A stretch of DNA of 38,539 nucleotides from CAYVKM01 sp964452045. Lineage in GTDB: Bacteria > Calditrichota > Calditrichia > RBG-13-44-9. Under the pieces are notes generated by a model. That model saw only the letters and a list, made by a program, of their open reading frames with translations, had not been told where the DNA came from and searched no databases. This document shows positions 8,092 through 15,801 of this stretch, in pieces (position 1 is the stretch's first letter; each line of letters opens with the position of its first letter). Location: assembly GCA_964452045.1 (NCBI GenBank), contig CAYVKM010000028.1, positions 1 to 38,539 of the forward strand. Direction: 5' to 3'. The position numbers and the translations under genes were made by a program.

Positions 8092-8970
8092 CTAAACCTT
8101 AATTTCTTCTAACAGTTCCAGTATCCGATCCAAATCTTCCCGCGAATAAAAGTGAATCTCAATGGATCCTCCATCCCTCTTAGTTCTGACTTTAACCTGC
8201 GTTCCAAATTTCTCCCGAAGGTCGTTCTCAGTTTGACTGATAAAAGGAGATTTTTTACGCGCCGGTTTTTCCAGGATATATTTTGTTCCGGCAGCACGCA
8301 TCTTCTTTACTTCATCTTCCACCTTCCGCACTGAATAGCCTTTGGTAACCATTTGCCGCCAGAGCTCTAGCTGCTGAGACTCACCCGGCAAACCCAAAAG
8401 GGCCCGGGCATGACCCTCTTTAATCTCTCCCTTTTTCAAACTGTTTTGAATTTTATCCGGTAACTTGAGCAGACGGATAATGTTCGCCACTGTGGTACGA
8501 TCTTTCCCGATTTTTTCAGCAACTTCTTCCTGGGTCAGATGAATGTCGTCAATCAACCGCTGGTAGCCTTTCGCCAGATCTATGGGATTTAAATGCTCCC
8601 GCTGGACATTTTCCACCAGAGCAATCTCCAGCATATCCTCATCACTGGTGATATTCAGGATATATGATGGTATCGTTTTCAGACCAACGGCAACTGCAGC
8701 TTTAAGCCGTCTCTCCCCGGCAATGAGCTGGTACTTTCCATCCTTCCAGGGCCTGATAGCGATTGGCTGAATTATTCCTTTTTCCTGAATAGACTTCTTG
8801 AGTTCCTCAAAAGCCTGTTCATCCATGTCCATTCGGGGTTGAAATGGATTTGGTTCAACCAGCGCTACATCAATCTCCCGTACTGCAGCTCTAACTTCTG
8901 GTTCTGCGCGTTCAATGGGGGTCGAAATGAGAGCATCCAGTCCTTTGCCTAAGCGGGTTTTAGCTTTCAT
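8092..8970 (-). CDS. parB: Chromosome-partitioning protein ParB
   Basis: CTP-dependent DNA clamp that loads at parS and spreads. The 292-residue protein has the typical N-terminal RLGKGLDALI motif that stimulates ParA, the IQPI.VRP-like segment, the CTP-binding GERR motif (85-88), a helix-turn-helix at about 138-165 (TQEEVAEKIGKDRTTVANIIRL) and a C-terminal dimerisation domain ending in ILELLEEIKV. The start overlaps the end of parA by 11 bases, so the pair is translationally coupled. I found no 16-base parS site by eye in this window. Confidence 0.96.
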   Translation of the reverse strand: MKAKTRLGKGLDALISTPIERAEPEVRAAVREIDVALVEPNPFQPRMDMDEQAFEELKKSIQEKGIIQPIAIRPWKDGKYQLIAGERRLKAAVAVGLKTIPSYILNITSDEDMLEIALVENVQREHLNPIDLAKGYQRLIDDIHLTQEEVAEKIGKDRTTVANIIRLLKLPDKIQNSLKKGEIKEGHARALLGLPGESQQLELWRQMVTKGYSVRKVEDEVKKMRAAGTKYILEKPARKKSPFISQTENDLREKFGTQVKVRTKRDGGSIEIHFYSREDLDRILELLEEIKV

Positions 8971-9724
8971 GATTTAACATTTCCTCCGCCAGTTTCATAT
9001 AGTTGGCTGCCCCGGTGGATGTGGCATCATACATAATTATTGGCAGACCAAAACTTGGGGCTTCACTTAATCTTACATTTCGGGAAACGACTGTGTCATA
9101 AACCTTATCTTTAAAAAATTTGCGAACCTCACCCGCCACCTGGTTACACAGATTCAATCGGTTATCATACATGGTAAGTAAGACACCGGCAATTTCCAGT
9201 TTTTCATTCAGATGCTTTTGCACCAACCGGACTGTATTTAACAGCTGACTGAGCCCTTCCAGAGCATAATATTCGCATTGGATCGGGATCAGAACCGTAT
9301 TTGCAGCGGTAAGTGCATTCAAAGTTAAAATCCCTAAAGACGGTGGACAATCGATAATAATGTAATCGAAATCCCTTGAAACCGGTTTCAGCGCTTCGCG
9401 AAGTAACTGTTCCCGGGCAATTACCTGAACCAGTTCCACCTCCGCCCCCACCAGATTGATGTGAGACGGCAGAATATCAAGATTAGGAACTTTAGTCGAC
9501 ATGATCGCTGTTCCGGCAGATTCCCGATTAATAATAACATCATAGATACTGGTTTCCAGTGTTCGGGAGTCAACGCCCATACCGGAGGTCGCATTGGCCT
9601 GGGGATCGATATCTACTAATAAGATTCTTTTTTCTGCAACAGCCAAACAGGAGGCAAGATTTACCGCAGTGGTTGTTTTGCCAACACCGCCTTTCTGATT
9701 GGCAATTGCAATGATCTGAGTCAT
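8960..9724 (-). CDS. parA: Chromosome-partitioning ATPase ParA (Soj)
   Basis: ParA/MinD-superfamily ATPase of 254 residues that forms the DNA-bound gradient moving ParB-parS complexes. It has the deviant Walker A KGGVGKTT at about 11-18, the A' motif DIDPQANAT, and Walker B in YIIIDCPPS. The short N-terminus without an extra DNA-binding domain marks the chromosomal (Soj-like) type rather than a plasmid type Ia protein. First gene of the long minus-strand block. The ribosome site is only a weak AAAGAAAA, unlike the strong sites elsewhere. Confidence 0.96.
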   Translation of the reverse strand: MTQIIAIANQKGGVGKTTTAVNLASCLAVAEKRILLVDIDPQANATSGMGVDSRTLETSIYDVIINRESAGTAIMSTKVPNLDILPSHINLVGAEVELVQVIAREQLLREALKPVSRDFDYIIIDCPPSLGILTLNALTAANTVLIPIQCEYYALEGLSQLLNTVRLVQKHLNEKLEIAGVLLTMYDNRLNLCNQVAGEVRKFFKDKVYDTVVSRNVRLSEAPSFGLPIIMYDATSTGAANYMKLAEEMLNHES

Positions 9725-9754
9725 GAAAATTTTTCTTTTTTAAACAAGCCGTTG

Positions 9755-9783
9755 AATTTAAAAGACCACCTCAGAAAAATCAA
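9755..9783 (-). promoter_or_regulatory. Candidate promoter of the parAB-bactofilin-atp block
   Basis: On the minus strand TTGATT (9778-9783) and TAAATT (9755-9760) are separated by exactly 17 bases, 31 bases before the parA start. Each hexamer matches four of six sigma-70 consensus positions, so this is suggestive only. Confidence 0.33.
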
Positions 9784-9851
9784 GGTGTTTTCCTCACCAT
9801 CCGGAACTGTATAATATCCAAGATCCGGAGTTATATTTTTTGCTCAATATT

Positions 9852-11723
9852 TTATAAATCATCAGGAGCAATATAGTCTCCAAATTTCTGCTGGGCAGAA
9901 ATCAACCGCTGACGCTGTTCTCCCAGTTCCTCGAATAAAAGACTGGGTGTTTCTGATATTCCCCGATATATTTTTTCGATCCGATCGATTTTGGAAAGAT
10001 TTTCCTTAATCCGAATGGTAAATTGTTTCCGGTAATCCATCTCGGAAAAATCTTTATTCAGGATTTCCTTAAACAGCCTTTTCAAATCCTTGAATTCCGG
10101 GATTCTCCCGGTGGGTGTCTCAATAGCTTTCACATCCCCATGAACCCGCAATTCCATCCACTTATACCATACCTTTTTATCGTTTTTACCATTGAGAAAT
10201 TTTCCATCCTCATCTAACAGAAAGTAATTTACCGAAAATATGGCGGGCGGTTTGTTTAACTTCTCGCCGAATTTTAAATTGCTTTCCACATACTTCCCAA
10301 TCGGAATGGAAAGAAAATCCAGGTTGGACATGGGATTAAATACCCGAACGCCCGCTTTGCCCAGGGTTGCCGCCGTGGTTTCCGACTCGAGAGCAGCACC
10401 TTTGGTAATAATACCATGATTCCAATTGAATGACTCCTCAACCGGCACCGAAGTATCCGCATCCCGGCCACCATAAACAATACCGCCTACCATAACTCCT
10501 TTGGGATCATCGGCAGCGGGGTCAAGGTTGCGCATGGCACTCAAAGCTATAGTAAATCTGGCATTGGGATGTGAGGCAGGAATCTCCTTTCCATTTTCAT
10601 CAGTTTTTCCGGGCCACCACTCCCCGCTGTGATTTATCCCTTTTCCCGGAACTTTACCATCTTTTCCAATCCAGTAAGCCTTTTTATCCGGCGTGATCAA
10701 AACATTGGAAAAGATAAGCTCATTGGGGGAATGCAAGGCATCCCATTGAATGGGATCGTCCTTCGAATTAATTCCCATGATGATCCCAAAAATTCCGCTC
10801 TCCACGTTCACTGCTCTCACCTCCCAATTTTCTCCTCTGAGATAAGCAATATCATCGCCAACAATACTTTCGCCTTCCAGCATGGCGGTAGAGGTTTTAC
10901 CACAGAGAGAGGGAAATGCCCCGGTAAAATAGGTGATCCGGTTTTTCGGTCCGTGTATGCCCATGATCAGCATATGTTCGGTGAGCCACCCTTCGTCCGA
11001 TCCACGCTTAATGGCCAGTCGCATGGCTAATTTTTTCAGACCGATGGTATTCCCGCCATACTGGGTGTTGGTACTATAGACAATTTCATCCTGAAGATCC
11101 ATATAAACCCGCCGCTGGTCAAGATTCTTGCAGGTTTTATTCTCGTCCAGCTCTCCCTGCGAATGGACAAATTTAAAAAAGCGCGCCGCCGGACCCTGCC
11201 GGATAAACTCTTCATAACCCTGGCGATATAACAGATCTTCACTGTGGGCAACATAGGAAGAATCGGTTAATTGCACCGCAGGAATGGAAAACTTCGAATT
11301 GGTGGGTCCCAGGCAAAAGAAGCGAATATACAGCTCTTTCCCCTGCATGATATTTTTGAGAATATCGTGAATTTCACTCAGGCAGTCCTCCCGGTCTCCG
11401 GTGCTGATATCCGAACCCAGGTTTTCTCCTTTTGGCATCAAATTAAGGGTGTGTTTCTTATCCCGGGCCTGGTCTTTGTAATTGTCAAAATGAACGGTAT
11501 GTCCTGCGACTGCCAGAGGCTTTTCTTCACCGTTACGGATAGCGCTATCCCGGATATACTGCAAATCCTCAGGAGCGTCCGTGCATACAAACACGCGTGC
11601 CGGATTACATAGTTTTATATAATTAGCAATGAATTCATTGAGGTGGCTGTTCTTTATTTTTTCTAACTTCTCAAAACCATCTTTTCCCAGCACATTCTTC
11701 AAAAAAGTTAAAACATTTTCCAT
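9852..11723 (-). CDS. pckG: Phosphoenolpyruvate carboxykinase (GTP)
   Basis: Converts oxaloacetate and GTP to phosphoenolpyruvate, GDP and CO2, the gateway to gluconeogenesis. The 623-residue protein matches the GTP-type family: YGGNTIGLKKLAMRLA substrate/PEP site, the P-loop GAFPSLCGKTS with the reactive cysteine at about C274, the metal-binding Asp pair at about 290-291 (IVGDDIAYL), and the late FNWNHGIITKGAALESETTAA lid region. The open frame reaches a TTG at 11786, but ATG 11723 has AGGAGG upstream and gives a normal length. A TATAAT on the minus strand (11799-11804) could be its -10 box. The ATP-type enzyme has a different P-loop, so the nucleotide call is fairly firm. Confidence 0.95.
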   Translation of the reverse strand: MENVLTFLKNVLGKDGFEKLEKIKNSHLNEFIANYIKLCNPARVFVCTDAPEDLQYIRDSAIRNGEEKPLAVAGHTVHFDNYKDQARDKKHTLNLMPKGENLGSDISTGDREDCLSEIHDILKNIMQGKELYIRFFCLGPTNSKFSIPAVQLTDSSYVAHSEDLLYRQGYEEFIRQGPAARFFKFVHSQGELDENKTCKNLDQRRVYMDLQDEIVYSTNTQYGGNTIGLKKLAMRLAIKRGSDEGWLTEHMLIMGIHGPKNRITYFTGAFPSLCGKTSTAMLEGESIVGDDIAYLRGENWEVRAVNVESGIFGIIMGINSKDDPIQWDALHSPNELIFSNVLITPDKKAYWIGKDGKVPGKGINHSGEWWPGKTDENGKEIPASHPNARFTIALSAMRNLDPAADDPKGVMVGGIVYGGRDADTSVPVEESFNWNHGIITKGAALESETTAATLGKAGVRVFNPMSNLDFLSIPIGKYVESNLKFGEKLNKPPAIFSVNYFLLDEDGKFLNGKNDKKVWYKWMELRVHGDVKAIETPTGRIPEFKDLKRLFKEILNKDFSEMDYRKQFTIRIKENLSKIDRIEKIYRGISETPSLLFEELGEQRQRLISAQQKFGDYIAPDDL

Positions 11724-11872
11724 GAGAGCACATGCCTCCTGAGTAATAATTTGGATAAAAGCATCACTGTTGTCCTTACCAATCAATCTGATGAGTTAAT
11801 TATAAGGCATTATGATACAAATTAGAGTAGATATTTAAATGAATTTAGCATAAAAAAGCAAGACGGAAAAAA

Positions 11873-11920
11873 TTAAAAAAACAGTCCGGTTTATTAAACC
11901 AGGATTCGTTTTAACCGGAC
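11873..11920 (-). terminator. Rho-independent terminator overlapping the end of the Smr gene
   Basis: Minus-strand stem GTCCGGTT / AACCGGAC (arms 11913-11920 and 11884-11891, eight perfect pairs, loop about 21 bases), then TG and seven T residues (11875-11881). The first arm and loop lie inside the last codons of the Smr gene, and its TAA is in the loop. It should separate the Smr gene from pckG. Confidence 0.65.
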
Positions 11921-12178
11921 AACCGTAGCACCCCAGGAACCTCCCGATCCACCCTCATGCCGGTAAGATTCAACGAATGGATTCATATCTAAAATGGAGT
12001 GAACGGTGCGTCGCAATGTGCCGGTCCCTTTTCCATGGATTATCCTGATCTGAAAAATACCCTTCTCCCGGCAGAGCAGGATATAGTCTTCTATCAGTGG
12101 TTTTATTTCCCGCGGATCAAAGGTGTGTAAATCCAGGGTTCCATCGATGGGATATTCAACCGGTTCCATATATTTCAC
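11894..12178 (-). CDS. Stand-alone Smr domain protein
   Basis: A 94-residue protein that is almost entirely one Smr (small MutS-related) domain. It has the TLDLHTF motif at about 14-20 (LDLHG family motif) and IIHGKGTGTLRRTV at about 46-59 (HGxGxG motif), ending in the GGSGGSWGATVVRL strand. Smr domains nick or bind nucleic acids, notably stalled-ribosome mRNA or recombination intermediates; here the domain is not fused to MutS2. Start is GTG 12178 or ATG 12169; neither has a clear ribosome site. Substrate unknown. Confidence 0.85.
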   Translation of the reverse strand: MKYMEPVEYPIDGTLDLHTFDPREIKPLIEDYILLCREKGIFQIRIIHGKGTGTLRRTVHSILDMNPFVESYRHEGGSGGSWGATVVRLKRILV

Positions 12179-12218
12179 AGTTAAAAAGATTATACGTCGA
12201 ATGATTTTTTTGTAAAGA

Positions 12219-13802
12219 CTACCGGATCAAAATCATTTTCTGCACAGCCGAATAAAGACCAGCGCTTATCCGGTAGTAATAAATCCCGCTGGGCAGGGAA
12301 CCGGAATCAAAAGTAATTGCATGATATCCTTCCGGCATTTTCTGATTTGTGATTGTTCTGACTTCTTTGCCCAGTACGTCATATACCCGGATTGTCGTAA
12401 TTTCCGAAGAAGGCAGATAAAACCCGATTTTCGTCTGGCTGTTAAATGGGTTGGGATAATTTTGATACAATTTATACCGGGTAATATTATTTATCTCACC
12501 CTCTTTGATAGCAAATGGCGTATCATCAATAATGGCAATCCAGACGCTGAGAATGTAATTGTCCATTCTCATCCAGATCGGATAGACTTTTCCATTCCGG
12601 GCAGCGATATTGATATAATCTCCGAAAAATTTATTATCATTCGGTGTAAAGGATATTTCGTTCACCCGGAAATTTTCAAAGGTGTCTCCCCCATCGGTAG
12701 AACGGGCAACATATACATTGGTGGCATTCCCCGTGGTGGAACGCCGATCGTAGAATACTACATAAATATTTCCGGTAACCGGATCCAGCGCTGCCCAGGG
12801 GAAAAACTGATGCCGGCTGGTGGTATCATCATTTACCCGGACCATATTTCCCCAGCTGGCGCCCCCATCGGTTGATTTGATCAGAAAAACATCGGTATTC
12901 TCAGTACCGTTCCGTTGATCGGACCAGACAATATAAATAGTACCGTTATAGGGCGAACTGCTGATATCACATAAGGTAATGGGGAATCCATTGGTTCGGG
13001 AAATTCCGGCAACATTAAAATCCCAGCCGCCCGGCTGATCCACCACAAATACATCTTCTCCAAAAGTAACACCGCCATCCAGGGATTTATCGAAGAGAAT
13101 CCCCAGGGGAGAGCTCCAGCTAATATAGACCTGGCCTTCCGGACCGACCGCCGGAACGGCACCTTCTACCGTATTATCACTATCGATACAGTCTCCGCCC
13201 ACATCACTCACCCGCACTGGAGCAGACCACATTGGCAAAGAGTCAACTTTGCGGGCAAAAAGGATCCGGCTGCTATCCAGTGGATTGGCACTCGCATAAC
13301 TATCAAATTCCGTCCAGGACATATATAGATTATTGCGGTAGGGCGATCCGGTATGATCGGCCACAATCCACTCCTTATCCTGTTCCTTGGGCGGATTTAA
13401 TCCGATTCCCACCCCATTATCCCAGCTGATACCACCATTAACCGATTTCTGTACCACAATTCGATCCAGCCAACTTCCGCTCATAGGATCGGATAGATGA
13501 CCGAAATAGGCGGCACCATATACGTCAAAACAAACAGAAGGGTCACCCCAGACTCCCAGCGAGGAGGATAAAATTCCCTGGTTCCAATTCATTCCCCCAT
13601 CAGTTGAATAGTAGAAATAATTGAGATTTGACCCGGCCACCAAATTTTGCGGATTGGTCGGATTGATGGCAATTGTCACCTCTTCCGGATCGATGCTCGA
13701 GGCCTGGTCGACTCTGATGTTGGGATATTGGGCAAAGATAATTGTGGCACAAACCAGCCATAATAAGATCACAAAAAGTGAAATTATCCTGGAATTGAAC
13801 AT
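12219..13802 (-). CDS. Secreted Asp-box (BNR) beta-propeller protein with type IX sorting domain
   Basis: The 527-residue protein has an N-terminal signal peptide (ISLFVILLWLVCATIIFAQ) and a sialidase-like beta-propeller with five Asp-box-type repeats: STDGGMNW, SVNGGISW, SLDGGVTF, STDGGASW and STDGGDTF. It ends in a Por-type C-terminal domain (LYQNYPNPFNSQTKIGFYLP ... LPSGIYYYRISAG ... VQKMILIR) that should direct it through the type IX system. I do not see a convincing sialidase arginine triad, so the activity is unknown; binding or glycan hydrolysis are both possible. Start ATG 13802 has GGAGG just upstream; a TTG ten codons earlier is less likely. It follows the subtilase gene by 57 bases. 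Confidence 0.85.
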   Translation of the reverse strand: MFNSRIISLFVILLWLVCATIIFAQYPNIRVDQASSIDPEEVTIAINPTNPQNLVAGSNLNYFYYSTDGGMNWNQGILSSSLGVWGDPSVCFDVYGAAYFGHLSDPMSGSWLDRIVVQKSVNGGISWDNGVGIGLNPPKEQDKEWIVADHTGSPYRNNLYMSWTEFDSYASANPLDSSRILFARKVDSLPMWSAPVRVSDVGGDCIDSDNTVEGAVPAVGPEGQVYISWSSPLGILFDKSLDGGVTFGEDVFVVDQPGGWDFNVAGISRTNGFPITLCDISSSPYNGTIYIVWSDQRNGTENTDVFLIKSTDGGASWGNMVRVNDDTTSRHQFFPWAALDPVTGNIYVVFYDRRSTTGNATNVYVARSTDGGDTFENFRVNEISFTPNDNKFFGDYINIAARNGKVYPIWMRMDNYILSVWIAIIDDTPFAIKEGEINNITRYKLYQNYPNPFNSQTKIGFYLPSSEITTIRVYDVLGKEVRTITNQKMPEGYHAITFDSGSLPSGIYYYRISAGLYSAVQKMILIR

Positions 13803-13859
13803 TTTACCTCCAGGTATGATGAAATATTTCAAAAAGCTTTTATTTAAAAACTCAACTGA

Positions 13860-15617
13860 TTATTTCATCAATAAAGCCTTTTGCACTGCCCGGTTCCTCG
13901 GAGTTTCCAGTATGATGTAATAGATACCCGAGGCTAAATTTTGGGCATTCCAGGTTAGTTGATAGCTTCCGGCGGTACGATAATTATTATCCAATTCAGT
14001 TACCTTTTGCCCCAGGCTGTTGAACACGGCCAGATTCACTTTTCCTGAATTTTTGACCTGATAACGAATGGTGGTCTCCGGATTAAAAGGATTTGGATAA
14101 TTGGCCAGTAACTGATATCCGGTAACTATGGGTTCTTCTCCAGTGCTGATTCCAGTAAGGTAGAAGGCGGCATCATAAGTGTTGATGATTCCCCAGCCAT
14201 ATTCATTATTAGGATTCTGAGATTGACTGGCGGTATTTTTGAAAGCATTAATAATATCCATATTGGAAAAATTTGGATTGGCCTGTAACACCAAGGCCGC
14301 GGCACCTGCTACCAGGGGACAGGAAAGTGAGGTACCGTTTACTCCCGAATACCCGCTGGTATTCCATGGACTGGCACAATAAGTATCAACACCTCTGGCC
14401 ATCACATCCGGTTTTATCCGGCCATCTGCGGTGGGTCCCATGGAACTAAAATTTGCTCTATTGCCTGAACTGTTCACTGCACCAATCGTAAGAACACTAT
14501 CGCCATCTGCCGGGGCAATTATGGTATTGATATTTCCGGAAGCAGGACCTTCATTACCGGCTGAGTTCACTACCAGGATGCCGCGGCTGGCTGCAATATC
14601 CGCCCCAATGGTGACGATGGTGGTATTGCCGTCCATATCTTCCCAGGTATAATTGGTATCGGGTGGAGTAAAACCATATCGATAGCCCAGCGAACTGCTG
14701 ATAATGTCCGCACCGAGGCTGTCTGCCCACTCTGCGCCGGCTACCCAGTTATCCTCTTCAATATGACGTTCATAATCGGTATTTTCCGTTTTAGCCAGTA
14801 AAAAACTGGCCCCATAGGCAGGTCCGATTAATTCACCCTCTTTGAATCCGGCCAGGGTACTCAAGGTGTAAGTCCCATGATATCCACTTCCCATTTGACC
14901 CGGTTCATCATCCACAATACTGTCTCCGTTCACAAAATCCCAGGTATGAAGAATATCCAGATGCTGAAGTGCTTCATGTTCCAGATTGTTAAATCCGGCA
15001 TCCAGCATAGCTACGATAACACCACTGCCATCATAACCCATATTATGCAAAGCCGGCACGTTGATCTGATTATTCTGATCGAACGAGGGTCCATAATTCA
15101 GACTTTCAGTACCGGCCGGCTGCTGACTTTTTGCCGGCAGATCTCCTATCCGGTCTTTGACCGATTCGGTTTTCTGAAAAACCAGATCTATTTTTTTGAC
15201 AATGGGAAGCCCGGCGATGTTTTCTATTGATTCGCGGGATACTTCCACCGAGACTGCATTCAGCCAGCGGGATTTATGACGGATTTTGCTCACCAGCGGT
15301 GAGATTTGCTTGATGTATGTTTTCTCGACCGGCACATCATACATATCTACCAGTTTTTCAAACGGCCGGTTACGTAGCCGTCTTTCATACGATTCAGGCA
15401 AAAGATTCTGTTCGGCTTCTATTAATTTCTGCGCAGTATTATTTCCCTTATCGGTAAAAAATATCCAGGCAGTAATTATATCATTAGCGGAAACCCTTTC
15501 CATCCGATGCTGCAGTTTGGCAGTTATCTTACCCTCAGTTGCAGGATTATTCTGGGCCATAAGAATTGTGGAAATTCCCAGCACAATTATGGTAATAATC
15601 CGAAAATATGCTTTCAT
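13860..15617 (-). CDS. Secreted subtilisin-like serine protease (S8) with type IX sorting domain
   Basis: A 585-residue extracellular protease. Signal peptide at 1-21 (IVLGISTILMAQ), an inhibitor-like propeptide (about 30-150), then a peptidase S8 domain with the triad D206 (VAMLDAGFNN), H247 (GYHGTYTLSTLAG) and S430 (GTSLSCPLVAGAA), plus oxyanion N355 (NSAGNEG). The Por-type C-terminal domain (LLANYPNPFNPETTIRY ... LASGIYYIILET) predicts type IX export and surface attachment or release. ATG 15617 with GAGGT upstream. It is probably co-transcribed with the downstream Asp-box protein. Confidence 0.93.
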   Translation of the reverse strand: MKAYFRIITIIVLGISTILMAQNNPATEGKITAKLQHRMERVSANDIITAWIFFTDKGNNTAQKLIEAEQNLLPESYERRLRNRPFEKLVDMYDVPVEKTYIKQISPLVSKIRHKSRWLNAVSVEVSRESIENIAGLPIVKKIDLVFQKTESVKDRIGDLPAKSQQPAGTESLNYGPSFDQNNQINVPALHNMGYDGSGVIVAMLDAGFNNLEHEALQHLDILHTWDFVNGDSIVDDEPGQMGSGYHGTYTLSTLAGFKEGELIGPAYGASFLLAKTENTDYERHIEEDNWVAGAEWADSLGADIISSSLGYRYGFTPPDTNYTWEDMDGNTTIVTIGADIAASRGILVVNSAGNEGPASGNINTIIAPADGDSVLTIGAVNSSGNRANFSSMGPTADGRIKPDVMARGVDTYCASPWNTSGYSGVNGTSLSCPLVAGAAALVLQANPNFSNMDIINAFKNTASQSQNPNNEYGWGIINTYDAAFYLTGISTGEEPIVTGYQLLANYPNPFNPETTIRYQVKNSGKVNLAVFNSLGQKVTELDNNYRTAGSYQLTWNAQNLASGIYYIILETPRNRAVQKALLMK

Positions 15618-15801
15618 GAGTACCTCAACTTTTTAAAAATTAATTCCTGTATCAATTTCAATTATTGACTTTAGAAATTATTATTATCGAGCCAAATTTC
15701 CAAATCTAAAAACAATTGACCAGTGGTGAGAGTTTTAATCAAGACTATTTTGAAGTACAGTAAGAATTTGAAGTGAATAGATCAACCTTGAGGGAGATGG
15801 A

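Noticed and set aside
8092..9851. parS site near parAB
   Set aside because: No match to the TGTTTCACGTGAAACA pattern was found by eye here or elsewhere; a degenerate site needs a motif scan.
11724..11786. Upstream TTG start for PEP carboxykinase
   Set aside because: It would contain the AGGAGG ribosome site of ATG 11723 inside the coding sequence; the shorter form has the normal family length.
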